Assembly (NCBI RefSeq): GCF_900454025.1
Contig: NZ_UGQM01000001.1
Span: 2,790,001 to 2,854,000, forward strand
Direction: 5' to 3'
DNA from: Mycolicibacterium gilvum
Lineage (GTDB): Bacteria > Actinomycetota > Actinomycetes > Mycobacteriales > Mycobacteriaceae
DNA: 64,000 bases
Both the position numbers and the translations under genes were made by a program. Below, piece by piece: positions 44,660-53,951 of this stretch. Numbering within the stretch: the first letter of the stretch is position 1; each line of letters starts with the position of its first letter. Below the pieces are notes generated by a model. The model was given only the letters and a program-made list of their open reading frames with translations, was not told the DNA's origin and made no database searches.

Positions 44660-45801
44660 CGCGAGTGATGGAGTGGTGGGACGGCCTCACCCGAGCGCAG
44701 AAATGGGTGTTCGGGATCGTCCTGTTCGCCGGCATTGCGCTGTCCCCGTTGTTCAAGCCGGGATTCATCGACACACCGGGAATCAGCTTCGGCGGCACCA
44801 TGGCCCAGTTCGCGATGGTGGCGATCATCGCGATCGGTCTCAATGTCGTCGTCGGCCAGGCCGGCCTGCTGGATCTGGGCTACGTCGGGTTTTACGCCGT
44901 CGGCGCGTACACCGTGGCTCTGCTGACCAGCCCGGAGAGTCCGTGGAACCAGATGAGTCCCAAGGGGATTCTCACCACCCCGTGGGCGTGGCTGGCGTGC
45001 GTGCCGTTGGCGATGGCCGTCACCGCGTTGAGCGGGTTGATCCTCGGCACACCCACGCTGCGGTTGCGCGGCGACTACCTGGCGATCGTCACCCTCGGGT
45101 TCGGCGAGATCATCCGGCTGCTCGCCGACAACCTCGCCGACGTCACCAACGGCCCGCGCGGCCTCAACGAAGTCGCGTTTCCGCACTTCCTGGAGAGCGA
45201 ACAACACCCCGAAGGCGTGTTCTCCGTGTCGAATTCCGGCGGCGACGCGAACTACGGCGCCTGGTGGTTCTGGCTCGGGCTCATCCTGATCGTGGGCATC
45301 CTGTTACTCGTCGGGAATCTCGAGCGCAGCCGGGTCGGGCGCGCCTGGATCGCCGTGCGCGAAGACGAGGACGCCGCGGAGGTCATGGGCGTCAACGCAT
45401 TCAAGTTCAAGCTGTGGGCGTTCACGATCGGCGCCGCCATCGGCGGACTGTCGGGCGCGCTGTACGCCGGCCAGGTGCAGTACGTCGCGCCGCCGACGTT
45501 CAACATCATCAACTCGATGCTGTTCCTGTGCGCGGTGGTGCTCGGCGGTCAGGGCAACAAGCTGGGCGTGATCCTGGGCGCGTTCATCATCGTCTATCTG
45601 CCCAACAGACTCCTCGGTGTGCACTTCCTCGGCATCGACATGGGCAATCTGAAGTACCTGTTCTTCGGCCTGGCGCTGGTGGTGCTGATGATCTTCCGGC
45701 CGCAGGGGCTGTTCCCGGCGCGTCAGCACCTGCTCACCTACGCCAGAGCGGCACGCAAGCTGTTGCGGGCCAAGCCGACCGACACGGAGCCGGCGAAATG
45801 A
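44656..45801 (+). CDS. livM: Branched-chain amino-acid ABC permease (LivM type)
   Basis: A 381-aa permease partner of LivH. Typical LivM segments are AIGLNVVVGQAGLLDLGYVGFYAVGAY, LRLRGDYLAIVTLGFGEI and AVREDEDAAEVMGVN. It ends with a basic tail (RAARKLLRAKPTD). Translational coupling occurs at both ends (ATGA overlaps with livH and livG). Confidence 0.95.
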   Translation: MTRVMEWWDGLTRAQKWVFGIVLFAGIALSPLFKPGFIDTPGISFGGTMAQFAMVAIIAIGLNVVVGQAGLLDLGYVGFYAVGAYTVALLTSPESPWNQMSPKGILTTPWAWLACVPLAMAVTALSGLILGTPTLRLRGDYLAIVTLGFGEIIRLLADNLADVTNGPRGLNEVAFPHFLESEQHPEGVFSVSNSGGDANYGAWWFWLGLILIVGILLLVGNLERSRVGRAWIAVREDEDAAEVMGVNAFKFKLWAFTIGAAIGGLSGALYAGQVQYVAPPTFNIINSMLFLCAVVLGGQGNKLGVILGAFIIVYLPNRLLGVHFLGIDMGNLKYLFFGLALVVLMIFRPQGLFPARQHLLTYARAARKLLRAKPTDTEPAK

Positions 45802-46632
45802 CCGAGCCAGAGGCCTTCGAGGACGCCGTCGCCGAGATCGCCGGTGTGCACCGTGAGATCCGGGCCGACGAGGGCGAGGTCCTGCTACAGACCAATGAGC
45901 TGACCGTGAAGTTCGGCGGGCTGACCGCGCTGGACGCGGTGACGTTCAACATCCGTCGCGGCGAGATCCTCGGTCTGATCGGGCCGAACGGTGCGGGTAA
46001 GACGACATGCTTCAACGCGATCACCGGCGTCTACCGCCCGACATCGGGTTTGGTGACGTTCGACGGCTCGACGATCGGCAGGATCAAGCGCCACCAGATC
46101 ACCCGGTTGGGAATCGCGCGCACCTTCCAGAACATCCGGCTCTTCGGTGAGATGACCGCGCTGGAGAACGTGATGGTGGGCACCGACGCGCGGCACCACA
46201 CCTCGGTGCCGGGGGCGCTGATCCGGTCGCCTCGACACCGCCGCGAGGAGCGCTCGGCGATCGAGAGATCCGCGGCTCTGCTGCATTTCGTGGGAATCGC
46301 GCACCGCGGCGAAGAGAAGGCCAAGAACCTCTCCTACGGCGACCAGCGCAGGCTGGAGATCGCCCGGGCGCTGGCCACCGAACCGAAGCTGCTGTGCCTC
46401 GACGAGCCGGCTGCGGGTTTCAACCCGAGCGAGAAGTCGGCCCTGATCGACCTGATCCGCAAGATCCGCGACGACGGATACACCGTGCTGCTGATCGAAC
46501 ACGACATGCGTCTGGTGATGGGGGTGACGGACCGGATCGTGGTGCTCGAGTTCGGCCGCAAGATCGCCGACGGCCTGCCATCCGAGATCCGCGAGGACCC
46601 GAAGGTGATCGCCGCTTACCTGGGAGTGCCCG

Positions 46633-46649
<17 letters not shown>
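45798..46649 (+). CDS. livG: Branched-chain amino-acid ABC ATP-binding protein (LivG type)
   Basis: A 283-aa ATPase: Walker A GPNGAGKTT, Q-loop ARTFQNIRLF, signature LSYGDQRR, Walker B LLCLDEPAAGFN and switch IEHDM. The C-terminus (KVIAAYLGVPDDE) is the usual LivG end. ATG 45798 is used because the upstream part of the long open frame from 44568 is a livM shadow. It overlaps livF by 17 bp. Confidence 0.95.
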
Positions 46650-47376
<727 letters not shown>

Positions 47377-47475
47377 CACCGCGAGCGCGCGGGTCTGAAC
47401 GTCGACGCGCCGGGCTTCTCTGGCAGTGCGCGCGCGCTCGTCGGCGGTGAAACCCGCGTGCAGGTCTTCCGTGCG

Positions 47476-47703
47476 TCAGCCGATTCGAAACCGCTTGTGC
47501 CGGGACGTCGCTCCGGATACCAGCTCGATGCGGCTGCGCGGCACCCCGAGGTGTTCGGCGAGCAGCTTCGTGACCGCCTCGTTGGCCTTGCCGTCGACAG
47601 CACGCTCCTGCACGTACAGCGTCAACGCCCCGTCCTCGCCGGCCTCGACGAGCGGACCTTTGCGACTGCCGGGCTTCACGCGTACCGAGATGAGCTCAGC
47701 CAT
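47476..47703 (-). CDS. DUF167 (YggU family) protein
   Basis: A 75-aa protein with the DUF167 pattern VRVKPGSRKGPLVE, VDGKANEAVTKLLAEHLGVP and IELVSGATSRHKRFRI. ATG 47703 gives the family's normal length; the open frame continues upstream only as a shadow of the thiolase gene. Function unknown. The 99 bp between it and livF holds no visible gene. Confidence 0.85.
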   Translation of the reverse strand: MAELISVRVKPGSRKGPLVEAGEDGALTLYVQERAVDGKANEAVTKLLAEHLGVPRSRIELVSGATSRHKRFRIG

Positions 47704-47779
47704 GAGCCGTGAGCGCGCGTTGGATGCTCGTCTTTTGCGGTGTGTTGGTGTGCAGACATGCGCGCTCGCGGTGGGGGTG

Positions 47780-48979
47780 TTAGCGGGCGAGGATGACGGA
47801 GCTGCCGTGGCCGAAGAGGCCTTGGTTGGCGGTGATGCCGACGGTGGCGTTTTCGACTTGGCGGCCGGTGGCTTGGCCGCGGAGTTGCCAGGTGAGTTCG
47901 CAGACTTGGGCGATGGCTTGGGCGGGGATGGCTTCGCCGAAGGAGGCCAGGCCGCCGGAGGGGTTGACCGGGATGCGGCCGCCGAGGGTGGTGGCTCCGG
48001 AGCGCAGCAGGTGTTCGGCGTCGCCGCGGGGGCACAGGCCGAGGTGTTCGTACCAGTCCAGCTCGAGGGCGGTGGACAGGTCGTAGACCTCGGCCAGGGA
48101 GAGGTCTTGGGGGGCGATGCCGGCTTCGGTGTAGGCGGCGTCGAGGATCTGGTCTTTGAAGACGCGGTCGGGGCCGGGGACCACGGCGGTGGAGTCGGTG
48201 GCGATGTCGGGCAGTTCGGGCAGGTGTTGGGGGTATTGGGGGGATTGCAGGCTGATCGCGCGCACGCTGGGGACGCCGGCGGCCGAGCCGAGGTGTTTTT
48301 CGGTGAAGGCTTTGGAGGCCACGATGAGGGCGGCGGCGCCGTCGCTGGTGGCGCAGATGTCGAGCAGGCGTAGCGGGTCGGAGACGACGGGGGAGGCGTG
48401 GACGTCGTCGAGGGTGGCTTCTTTGCGGTAGCGGGCGTTGGGGTTGGCCAGGCCGTGGCGGGCGTTTTTGACTTTGACGGTGGCGAAGTCGTCGGTGGTG
48501 GCGCCGTAGAGGTCCATGCGGCGCCGCGCCAGCAGGGCGAAGTAGACGGTGTTGGTGGCGCCGATGAGGTGGAAGCGTTGCCAGTCGGGGTCGTTTTTGC
48601 GTTCGCCGCCGACGGGGGCGAAGAAGCCTTTGGGGGTGGTGTCGGCGCCGATGACCAGGGCGACGTCGCACAGCCCGGCCAGGATGTGGGCGCGCGCACT
48701 TTGTAGTGCTTGGCTGCCCGAGGCGCAGGCGGCGTAGCTGGAGGTGACGGGGATGCCGTTCCAGCCGAGTTTCTGGGCGAAGGTGGCCCCGGCGACGAAG
48801 CCGGGGTAGCCGTTGCGGATGGTGTCGGCGCCGGCGACGAGTTGGATGTGTTGCCAGTCCAGGCCGGCGTCGGCGAGGGCGGCCCGGGCGGCGACGACGC
48901 CGTATTCGGTGAAGTCGCGGCCCCATTTGCCCCAGGGGTGCATGCCCGCGCCGAGGATGTACACCGGATCCGGGCTCAT
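47780..48979 (-). CDS. Thiolase-like lipid-transfer protein (Rv1627c type)
   Basis: A 399-aa thiolase-fold protein of the SCP-x/lipid-transfer group. The acyl-accepting Cys is in YAACASGSQAL. The C-terminal NPSGG is followed by LASFGEAIPAQ rather than the GHPxGATG of true thiolases, so the usual His is absent. Such proteins pair with DUF35 partners in sterol and lipid breakdown. The DUF35 gene sits directly upstream with an ATGA overlap. Codon use is unusual: nearly all Lys are AAA, and most Glu/Gln are GAA/CAA, with C-ending codons otherwise. Neighbours prefer AAG, GAG, CAG, CTG and GTG. Confidence 0.92.
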   Translation of the reverse strand: MSPDPVYILGAGMHPWGKWGRDFTEYGVVAARAALADAGLDWQHIQLVAGADTIRNGYPGFVAGATFAQKLGWNGIPVTSSYAACASGSQALQSARAHILAGLCDVALVIGADTTPKGFFAPVGGERKNDPDWQRFHLIGATNTVYFALLARRRMDLYGATTDDFATVKVKNARHGLANPNARYRKEATLDDVHASPVVSDPLRLLDICATSDGAAALIVASKAFTEKHLGSAAGVPSVRAISLQSPQYPQHLPELPDIATDSTAVVPGPDRVFKDQILDAAYTEAGIAPQDLSLAEVYDLSTALELDWYEHLGLCPRGDAEHLLRSGATTLGGRIPVNPSGGLASFGEAIPAQAIAQVCELTWQLRGQATGRQVENATVGITANQGLFGHGSSVILAR

Positions 48980-49413
48980 TTCGCGATCCTCCAGGCATGG
49001 GTGGTGCGGGTGACGCCGTCGTCGTCGACGTAGAGCGTCATGGTGGTCAGTTCCATCTCCATGCCGACGTGCAGATCGGCGGCCAGGGTGCCCTCGACGA
49101 CTTTGCCGAGCACGATCAGGCCTTCGTCGGCCAACTCGACGGCGGCCACGGCGAACGGTTCGAACGGGTCCGGGGACGGATAGGGCGGGGGTGGGGCGTA
49201 GCGGTTCTCGGTGTAGGACCACAGCGTGCCGCGCCGCGATAGCGGCACCAACGCCAACTCGTCACTGACACACCCGGGGTTGGGGCAGTTGGTGGTCCGC
49301 GGCGGGAACACCAACGTTCCACACCCGGTGCACTTCCCACCGATCAAATGCGTCTCACCGGACTCGTTGGTGGTGAACCACCCGTCGACCGCGGGCTGCA
49401 CAGAAGCTGACAC
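48976..49413 (-). CDS. DUF35 OB-fold/zinc-ribbon protein (Rv1628c type)
   Basis: A 145-aa protein with a rubredoxin-like zinc ribbon (CTGCG...CPNPGC, about residues 28-48) and an OB-fold domain (LWSYTENRYAPPP...VAAVELADEGLIVLGKVVE). DUF35 proteins form complexes with thiolase-like enzymes and help them bind acyl-CoA. Its stop overlaps the thiolase-like gene, supporting a two-subunit enzyme. GTG 49413 is used. Codon use is closer to the genome norm than that of its partner. Confidence 0.92.
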   Translation of the reverse strand: MSASVQPAVDGWFTTNESGETHLIGGKCTGCGTLVFPPRTTNCPNPGCVSDELALVPLSRRGTLWSYTENRYAPPPPYPSPDPFEPFAVAAVELADEGLIVLGKVVEGTLAADLHVGMEMELTTMTLYVDDDGVTRTTHAWRIAK

Positions 49414-49474
49414 GCCGGTCAGCGTACCGAGTCCGGCGACAAAATTGAAACGTGTTCCAGTTCGGCGTCAGTGC

Positions 49475-50152
49475 TCACCGTTCGGCCGTTGCCAGCAGTA
49501 TCCCGAGGAGTTCGTCCGGGCAGTCGCGCATCAGGTTGTGTCTGCCGTCGAGTTCGTACGTGACCCAGGACGGATCGTCGCGCACCCGCTCGAAAGACGA
49601 CTGCAGCGGCGACTCGCCCGGCCACTCGCGGGCATACACGTAGACCCGGCGCCGAAAGCGGCTCAGGTCGCCTGTGAGGCGCAGTCCCTGCAGGACGGTG
49701 GCCAGCGGGTGCGCGGTCGCCCGCGGATCGAAGAACGGCATCGGGGGAACGCCGAACCCTGTGTCGTCGACGTCGACGTACCACTGCCGCTCCTCGTCGT
49801 TGACCAGGTCCCAGCACGCCTCCCCGTCCCGGGGCACGACCGCGTCCACGAACACGAGCGAGTCGACGCGATCGGGAATCCGGTCGGCGACACCGGTGAT
49901 CACCATGCCTCCGTAGCTGTGCGCGACGAGCACGAGGTCGCCGGCTGCGGCGGCGTCGCTGTCGATCACGGCGAGTACGTCGGCGATGTGGGTGTCCAGG
50001 TTGACCCCGCCCGGCATCAGATGTGACCGCTCGGCCACGCCCGTCAGAGTCACGGCCAGGACACGGTGTCCGCGTTGTCGCAGCGACTCGGAGAGCTGAT
50101 CGAAACACCATGCCCCATGGCACATTCCAGGAATCAGCACGTAGGTCGTCAT
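49475..50152 (-). CDS. Alpha/beta hydrolase (esterase)
   Basis: A 225-aa alpha/beta hydrolase resembling the plant methylesterase / EstC group: oxyanion region LIPGMCHGAW, nucleophile Ser in LVAHSYGGM, Asp near the C-terminal third and His in LDGRHNLMRDCP. ATG 50152 is chosen; the open frame to 50278 crosses the divergent promoter and lysR start. Transcribed away from the LysR gene, it is the likely target of that regulator. Confidence 0.87.
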   Translation of the reverse strand: MTTYVLIPGMCHGAWCFDQLSESLRQRGHRVLAVTLTGVAERSHLMPGGVNLDTHIADVLAVIDSDAAAAGDLVLVAHSYGGMVITGVADRIPDRVDSLVFVDAVVPRDGEACWDLVNDEERQWYVDVDDTGFGVPPMPFFDPRATAHPLATVLQGLRLTGDLSRFRRRVYVYAREWPGESPLQSSFERVRDDPSWVTYELDGRHNLMRDCPDELLGILLATAER

Positions 50153-50209
50153 ACGACCAGCCTGTCCGCCGGCTGGGCATAAGTCCAAGACATTCCCGTG
50201 CTCGGATCT

Positions 50210-50224
50210 ATAATCAAAGCTTAT
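50210..50224. promoter_or_regulatory. AT-rich dyad at LysR start
   Basis: ATAA-N7-TTAT lies across the lysR start in the 70-bp hydrolase/lysR gap, an AT-rich island in a high-GC region. LysR proteins often bind such interrupted dyads (T-N11-A type) to control themselves and the divergent gene. Confidence 0.35.
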
Positions 50225-51134
50225 GGAATTGCGGCAGCTGGAGTATTTCGTCGCGATCGTCGAAGAGGGCGGTTTCACCCGTGCGGCGTCGCGCGAGCGT
50301 GTCGCGCAGCCCGCGGTCAGCGCCCAGATCCGCCGACTGGAACGTTCGGTGGGTCAGCCACTGCTCACTCGCACCAGCCGCGAGGTGCGCCTGACCCGGG
50401 CGGGGGAGGCGCTCCTGCCGCACGCGCGAGCGGCGCTGGCGGCGGTGCGGGACGGCCGGGCCGCGGTCGACGACGTCGCGGGCCTGCTGCGGGGCTCCGT
50501 TGCGATCGGCACGGTGACGCTCCATCCGATGAACGTGGCCCACCTGATCGCCGAATTCCACGCAGACCATCCCGATGTCGAGATCACGCTGGGCACAGCC
50601 ACTTCCGACGTGCTGATCGCCGAGCTCGGCGACGGCCGTCTGGACCTGGCGATCGTGTCCATCGCGGTCGACGAGGACCTTCCCGGACTCGAGGTCGCGG
50701 TGATCACCGACGAGGCGGTCGAGGCGGCGGTCGCCGACGGGCACCCGCTGGCGCACCGCAGATCACTGTCGCTCGAACAGCTCAGCCGACACCCGCTGAT
50801 CTCGCTGCCGGCGGGCACCGGCCTGCGGACACGTCTGGACACCGCCTGCGCCGCGGCGGGTCTGCGTCCCCGGATCGCGTTCGAGGCGACCAGCCCGGCC
50901 GAGCTGGCCGAGCTCGCCCGTCACGGGCTGGGAGTGGCGATCCTGCCGCAGTCGATGGCCCGCGGCGGCAGCGGGTTGCACGCGCTGCGCCTCGCGCCGG
51001 AACTGCGCGGGAGGCTGGTCTGGGCGTGGCGCGCCGACGGCGCCAATCCCGCGGCGCGGGTGCTCGGCGAGCGCGCGCGGGCGATGGCCGTCAGCCCGGG
51101 TAGCGGCGCACCGGCTGTCGTACCCGGTGCCTAG
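50223..51134 (+). CDS. LysR family transcriptional regulator
   Basis: A 303-aa regulator with the N-terminal helix-turn-helix FVAIVEEGGFTRAASRERVAQPAVSAQIRRLE-type region (residues 8-60) and a C-terminal effector-binding domain starting near residue 90 (GSVAIGTV). ATG 50223 gives the standard MELRQLEYFV start. It is divergent from the alpha/beta hydrolase, the classical LysR layout. The effector is unknown. Confidence 0.93.
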   Translation: MELRQLEYFVAIVEEGGFTRAASRERVAQPAVSAQIRRLERSVGQPLLTRTSREVRLTRAGEALLPHARAALAAVRDGRAAVDDVAGLLRGSVAIGTVTLHPMNVAHLIAEFHADHPDVEITLGTATSDVLIAELGDGRLDLAIVSIAVDEDLPGLEVAVITDEAVEAAVADGHPLAHRRSLSLEQLSRHPLISLPAGTGLRTRLDTACAAAGLRPRIAFEATSPAELAELARHGLGVAILPQSMARGGSGLHALRLAPELRGRLVWAWRADGANPAARVLGERARAMAVSPGSGAPAVVPGA

Positions 51135-51137
51135 AGT
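51115..51137 (+). promoter_or_regulatory. Candidate polA promoter
   Basis: TAGAGT (TANNNT) ends 7 bases before GTG 51144, so the transcript is probably leaderless. CTGTCGTAC lies exactly 8 bases upstream of it, keeping the spacing and the TGTCG core of the RecA-NDp/PafBC motif, but only 5 of 9 bases match. Confidence 0.35.
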
Positions 51138-51143
51138 GAACGC

Positions 51144-53870
51144 GTGAGCCCAGCCAAGACCGCCTCGAAGAAGGCCGCCACACCGGCCGCCGACGACACG
51201 CCGACGCTGATGCTGCTCGACGGCAACTCGCTGGCCTTCCGGGCGTTCTACGCGCTGCCTGCGGAGAACTTCAAGACCCAGGGCGGGCTGACCACCAACG
51301 CCGTGTACGGCTTCACCGCGATGCTCATCAACCTCATCCGCGACGAGCAGCCCAGCCACATCGCGGCCGCGTTCGATGTCTCCCGCCAGACCTTCCGCAA
51401 GGAGAAGTACCCCGAGTACAAGGAAGGCCGGTCGGCGACGCCCGACGAGTTCCGCGGCCAGATCGACATCACCAAAGAGGTCCTCGGTGCGCTCGGCATC
51501 ACGGTGCTCGCCGAGGCCGGCTTCGAGGCCGACGACATCATCGCCACGCTGGCGACGCAGGCCGAGGGCGAGGGGCACCGCGTCCTGGTGGTCACCGGTG
51601 ATCGCGACGCGCTGCAACTGGTCAGCGACGACGTCACCGTGCTTTACCCCCGCAAGGGAGTCAGCGAGCTGACCCGCTTCACGCCGGAGGCGGTTCAGGA
51701 GAAGTACGGGCTCACGCCCGCGCAGTACCCGGATTTCGCCGCGCTGCGCGGCGACCCCAGCGACAACCTGCCGGGCATCCCGGGCGTGGGGGAGAAGACC
51801 GCCACCAAGTGGATCGCCGAATACGGGTCGTTGCAGGGGCTGGTCGACAACGTCGACAAGGTCAAGGGCAAGGTCGGCGATGCGTTGCGCGCGCACCTGT
51901 CCTCGGTGGTGCTCAACCGTGAGCTCACCGAGCTGGTGAAAGACGTGCCGCTCGCCCAGACCCCGGACACGCTACGCATGCAGCCCTGGGATCGCGACCA
52001 CATCCACCGGCTCTTCGACGATCTCGAGTTCCGTGTCCTGCGTGACCGGCTCTTCGACACCCTCGCCTCCGCCGATCCGGAGGTCGAGGAAGGCTTCGAC
52101 GTCCAGGGCGAGGCGCTGCAGGCCGGGACGCTGGCGCCGTGGCTGGCCGAGAACAGCGACGGTAGACGGTTCGGGCTGGCCGTCGTCGGCAACCATCTCG
52201 CCTTCGACAGCGACGCGACCGCGCTGACCATCGTGGCCTCCGGCGGCGAGGGCCGCTACATCGACACCACCGGGCTCGATCCCGACGACGAGAAGGCGCT
52301 GGCCTCCTGGCTGGCCGACCCGCACGTGCCCAAGGCGCTGCATGAGGCCAAGCTTGCGATCCACGATCTGCAGGGCAGGGGCTGGACGCTGGTCGGCGTC
52401 ACCTCCGACACCGCGCTGGCCGCGTACCTGGTCCGCCCGGGACAGCGCAGCTTCGCCCTCGACGACCTGTCGCTGCGCTACCTCAAGCGCGAACTACGCG
52501 CCGACAACCCTGAGCAGCAACAACTTTCGCTCCTCGATGACAGTGACGGCGTCGACGACCAGGCCGTGCAGACGCTGCTGTTGCGTGCCAGCGCGGTGGT
52601 CGACCTCGCCGACGCCCTCGACGAGGAACTCTCGCGCATCGACTCCTCGGCGTTGCTGGGCAACATGGAACTCCCGGTGCAGCGGGTGCTGGCAGAGCTC
52701 GAAACCGCAGGCATCGCCGTCGATCTGGAGATGCTCTCCGGCCTGCAGAGCGAGTTCGCGGACCAGATCCGCGACGCCGCCGAGGCGGCCTACGCCGTGA
52801 TCGGCAAGCAGATCAACCTCGGCTCCCCGAAACAGCTGCAGGTGGTCCTGTTCGACGAGCTCGAGATGCCGAAGACCAAACGCACCAAGACCGGCTACAC
52901 CACCGACGCGGATGCGCTGCAGAGTCTCTTCGACAAGACCGGACATCCGTTCCTGCAGCATCTGCTGGCCCACCGCGACGCGACGCGGCTGAAGGTGACG
53001 GTCGACGGCCTGCTCAACGCGGTGGCCTCCGACGGGCGGATCCATACGACGTTCAACCAGACGATCGCGGCGACGGGCCGGTTGTCGTCCACCGAGCCGA
53101 ACCTGCAGAACATCCCGATCCGCACCGAAGCCGGCCGCCGGATCCGCGACGCGTTCGTGGTGGGTGACGGCTACGGCGAGTTGATGACCGCCGATTACAG
53201 CCAGATCGAGATGCGCATCATGGCGCACCTGTCCCGTGACGAGGGCCTGATCGAGGCGTTCAACACCGGCGAGGATCTGCACTCGTTCGTCGCGTCGCGG
53301 GCCTTCTCGGTGCCGATCGACGAGGTCACCGCCGAACTGCGGCGGCGGGTCAAGGCGATGTCCTACGGCCTGGCCTACGGGCTCAGCGCCTACGGGTTGT
53401 CCCAGCAGCTCAAGATCTCGACCGAAGAGGCCAAAGAGCAGATGGAGCAGTACTTCGCGCGATTCGGCGGGGTGCGCGACTATCTGCGCGACGTCGTCGA
53501 CCAGGCCCGTAAAGACGGTTACACGTCGACGGTGTTCGGTCGCAGGCGTTACCTCCCCGAACTCGACAGCAGCAACCGGCAGGTGCGGGAGGCCGCCGAA
53601 CGGGCAGCGCTCAACGCGCCGATCCAGGGCAGTGCCGCCGACATCATCAAGGTCGCGATGATCAACGTCGACCAGGCGATCAAGGACGCGGGGCTGAAGT
53701 CCCGCACGCTGCTGCAGGTGCACGACGAACTCCTCTTCGAAGTCGCCGACGGCGAGCGTGACACCCTCGACGCCCTGGTGCGCGAGCATATGGGCTCCGC
53801 ATACGCCCTCGACGTGCCGTTGGAGGTGTCTGTCGGCTTCGGGCGCAGTTGGGACGCGGCCGCGCACTGA
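51144..53870 (+). CDS. polA: DNA polymerase I
   Basis: PolA (908 aa) acts in repair and Okazaki-fragment processing. The N-terminal 5'-nuclease domain (residues 15-310) has DGNSLAFRAFYALP and acidic metal ligands such as AGFEADDIIATLA and VTGDRDALQL. The middle exonuclease-like domain (about 320-500) is degenerate, as known in mycobacterial PolA. The polymerase domain has motif A MTADYSQIEMRIMAHL, the O helix RRVKAMSYGLAYG and motif C LLQVHDELLFEV. The start is GTG 51144. polA-rpsA proximity is as in M. tuberculosis. Confidence 0.97.
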   Translation: MSPAKTASKKAATPAADDTPTLMLLDGNSLAFRAFYALPAENFKTQGGLTTNAVYGFTAMLINLIRDEQPSHIAAAFDVSRQTFRKEKYPEYKEGRSATPDEFRGQIDITKEVLGALGITVLAEAGFEADDIIATLATQAEGEGHRVLVVTGDRDALQLVSDDVTVLYPRKGVSELTRFTPEAVQEKYGLTPAQYPDFAALRGDPSDNLPGIPGVGEKTATKWIAEYGSLQGLVDNVDKVKGKVGDALRAHLSSVVLNRELTELVKDVPLAQTPDTLRMQPWDRDHIHRLFDDLEFRVLRDRLFDTLASADPEVEEGFDVQGEALQAGTLAPWLAENSDGRRFGLAVVGNHLAFDSDATALTIVASGGEGRYIDTTGLDPDDEKALASWLADPHVPKALHEAKLAIHDLQGRGWTLVGVTSDTALAAYLVRPGQRSFALDDLSLRYLKRELRADNPEQQQLSLLDDSDGVDDQAVQTLLLRASAVVDLADALDEELSRIDSSALLGNMELPVQRVLAELETAGIAVDLEMLSGLQSEFADQIRDAAEAAYAVIGKQINLGSPKQLQVVLFDELEMPKTKRTKTGYTTDADALQSLFDKTGHPFLQHLLAHRDATRLKVTVDGLLNAVASDGRIHTTFNQTIAATGRLSSTEPNLQNIPIRTEAGRRIRDAFVVGDGYGELMTADYSQIEMRIMAHLSRDEGLIEAFNTGEDLHSFVASRAFSVPIDEVTAELRRRVKAMSYGLAYGLSAYGLSQQLKISTEEAKEQMEQYFARFGGVRDYLRDVVDQARKDGYTSTVFGRRRYLPELDSSNRQVREAAERAALNAPIQGSAADIIKVAMINVDQAIKDAGLKSRTLLQVHDELLFEVADGERDTLDALVREHMGSAYALDVPLEVSVGFGRSWDAAAH

Positions 53871-53911
53871 TTCGGGCGATCCGTCACCCGACGTGATCCC
53901 CAACGGCGGGT

Positions 53912-53931
53912 TATGTAGGGTTGCATACATA
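53912..53931. promoter_or_regulatory. Inverted repeat upstream of thioesterase gene
   Basis: TATGTA-N8-TACATA lies 20 bases before ATG 53952, between polA and the thioesterase gene. The position suits a repressor site near the transcription start. The regulator is unknown. Confidence 0.4.
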
Positions 53932-53951
53932 GATCGCCGAGAGGACCGTGT

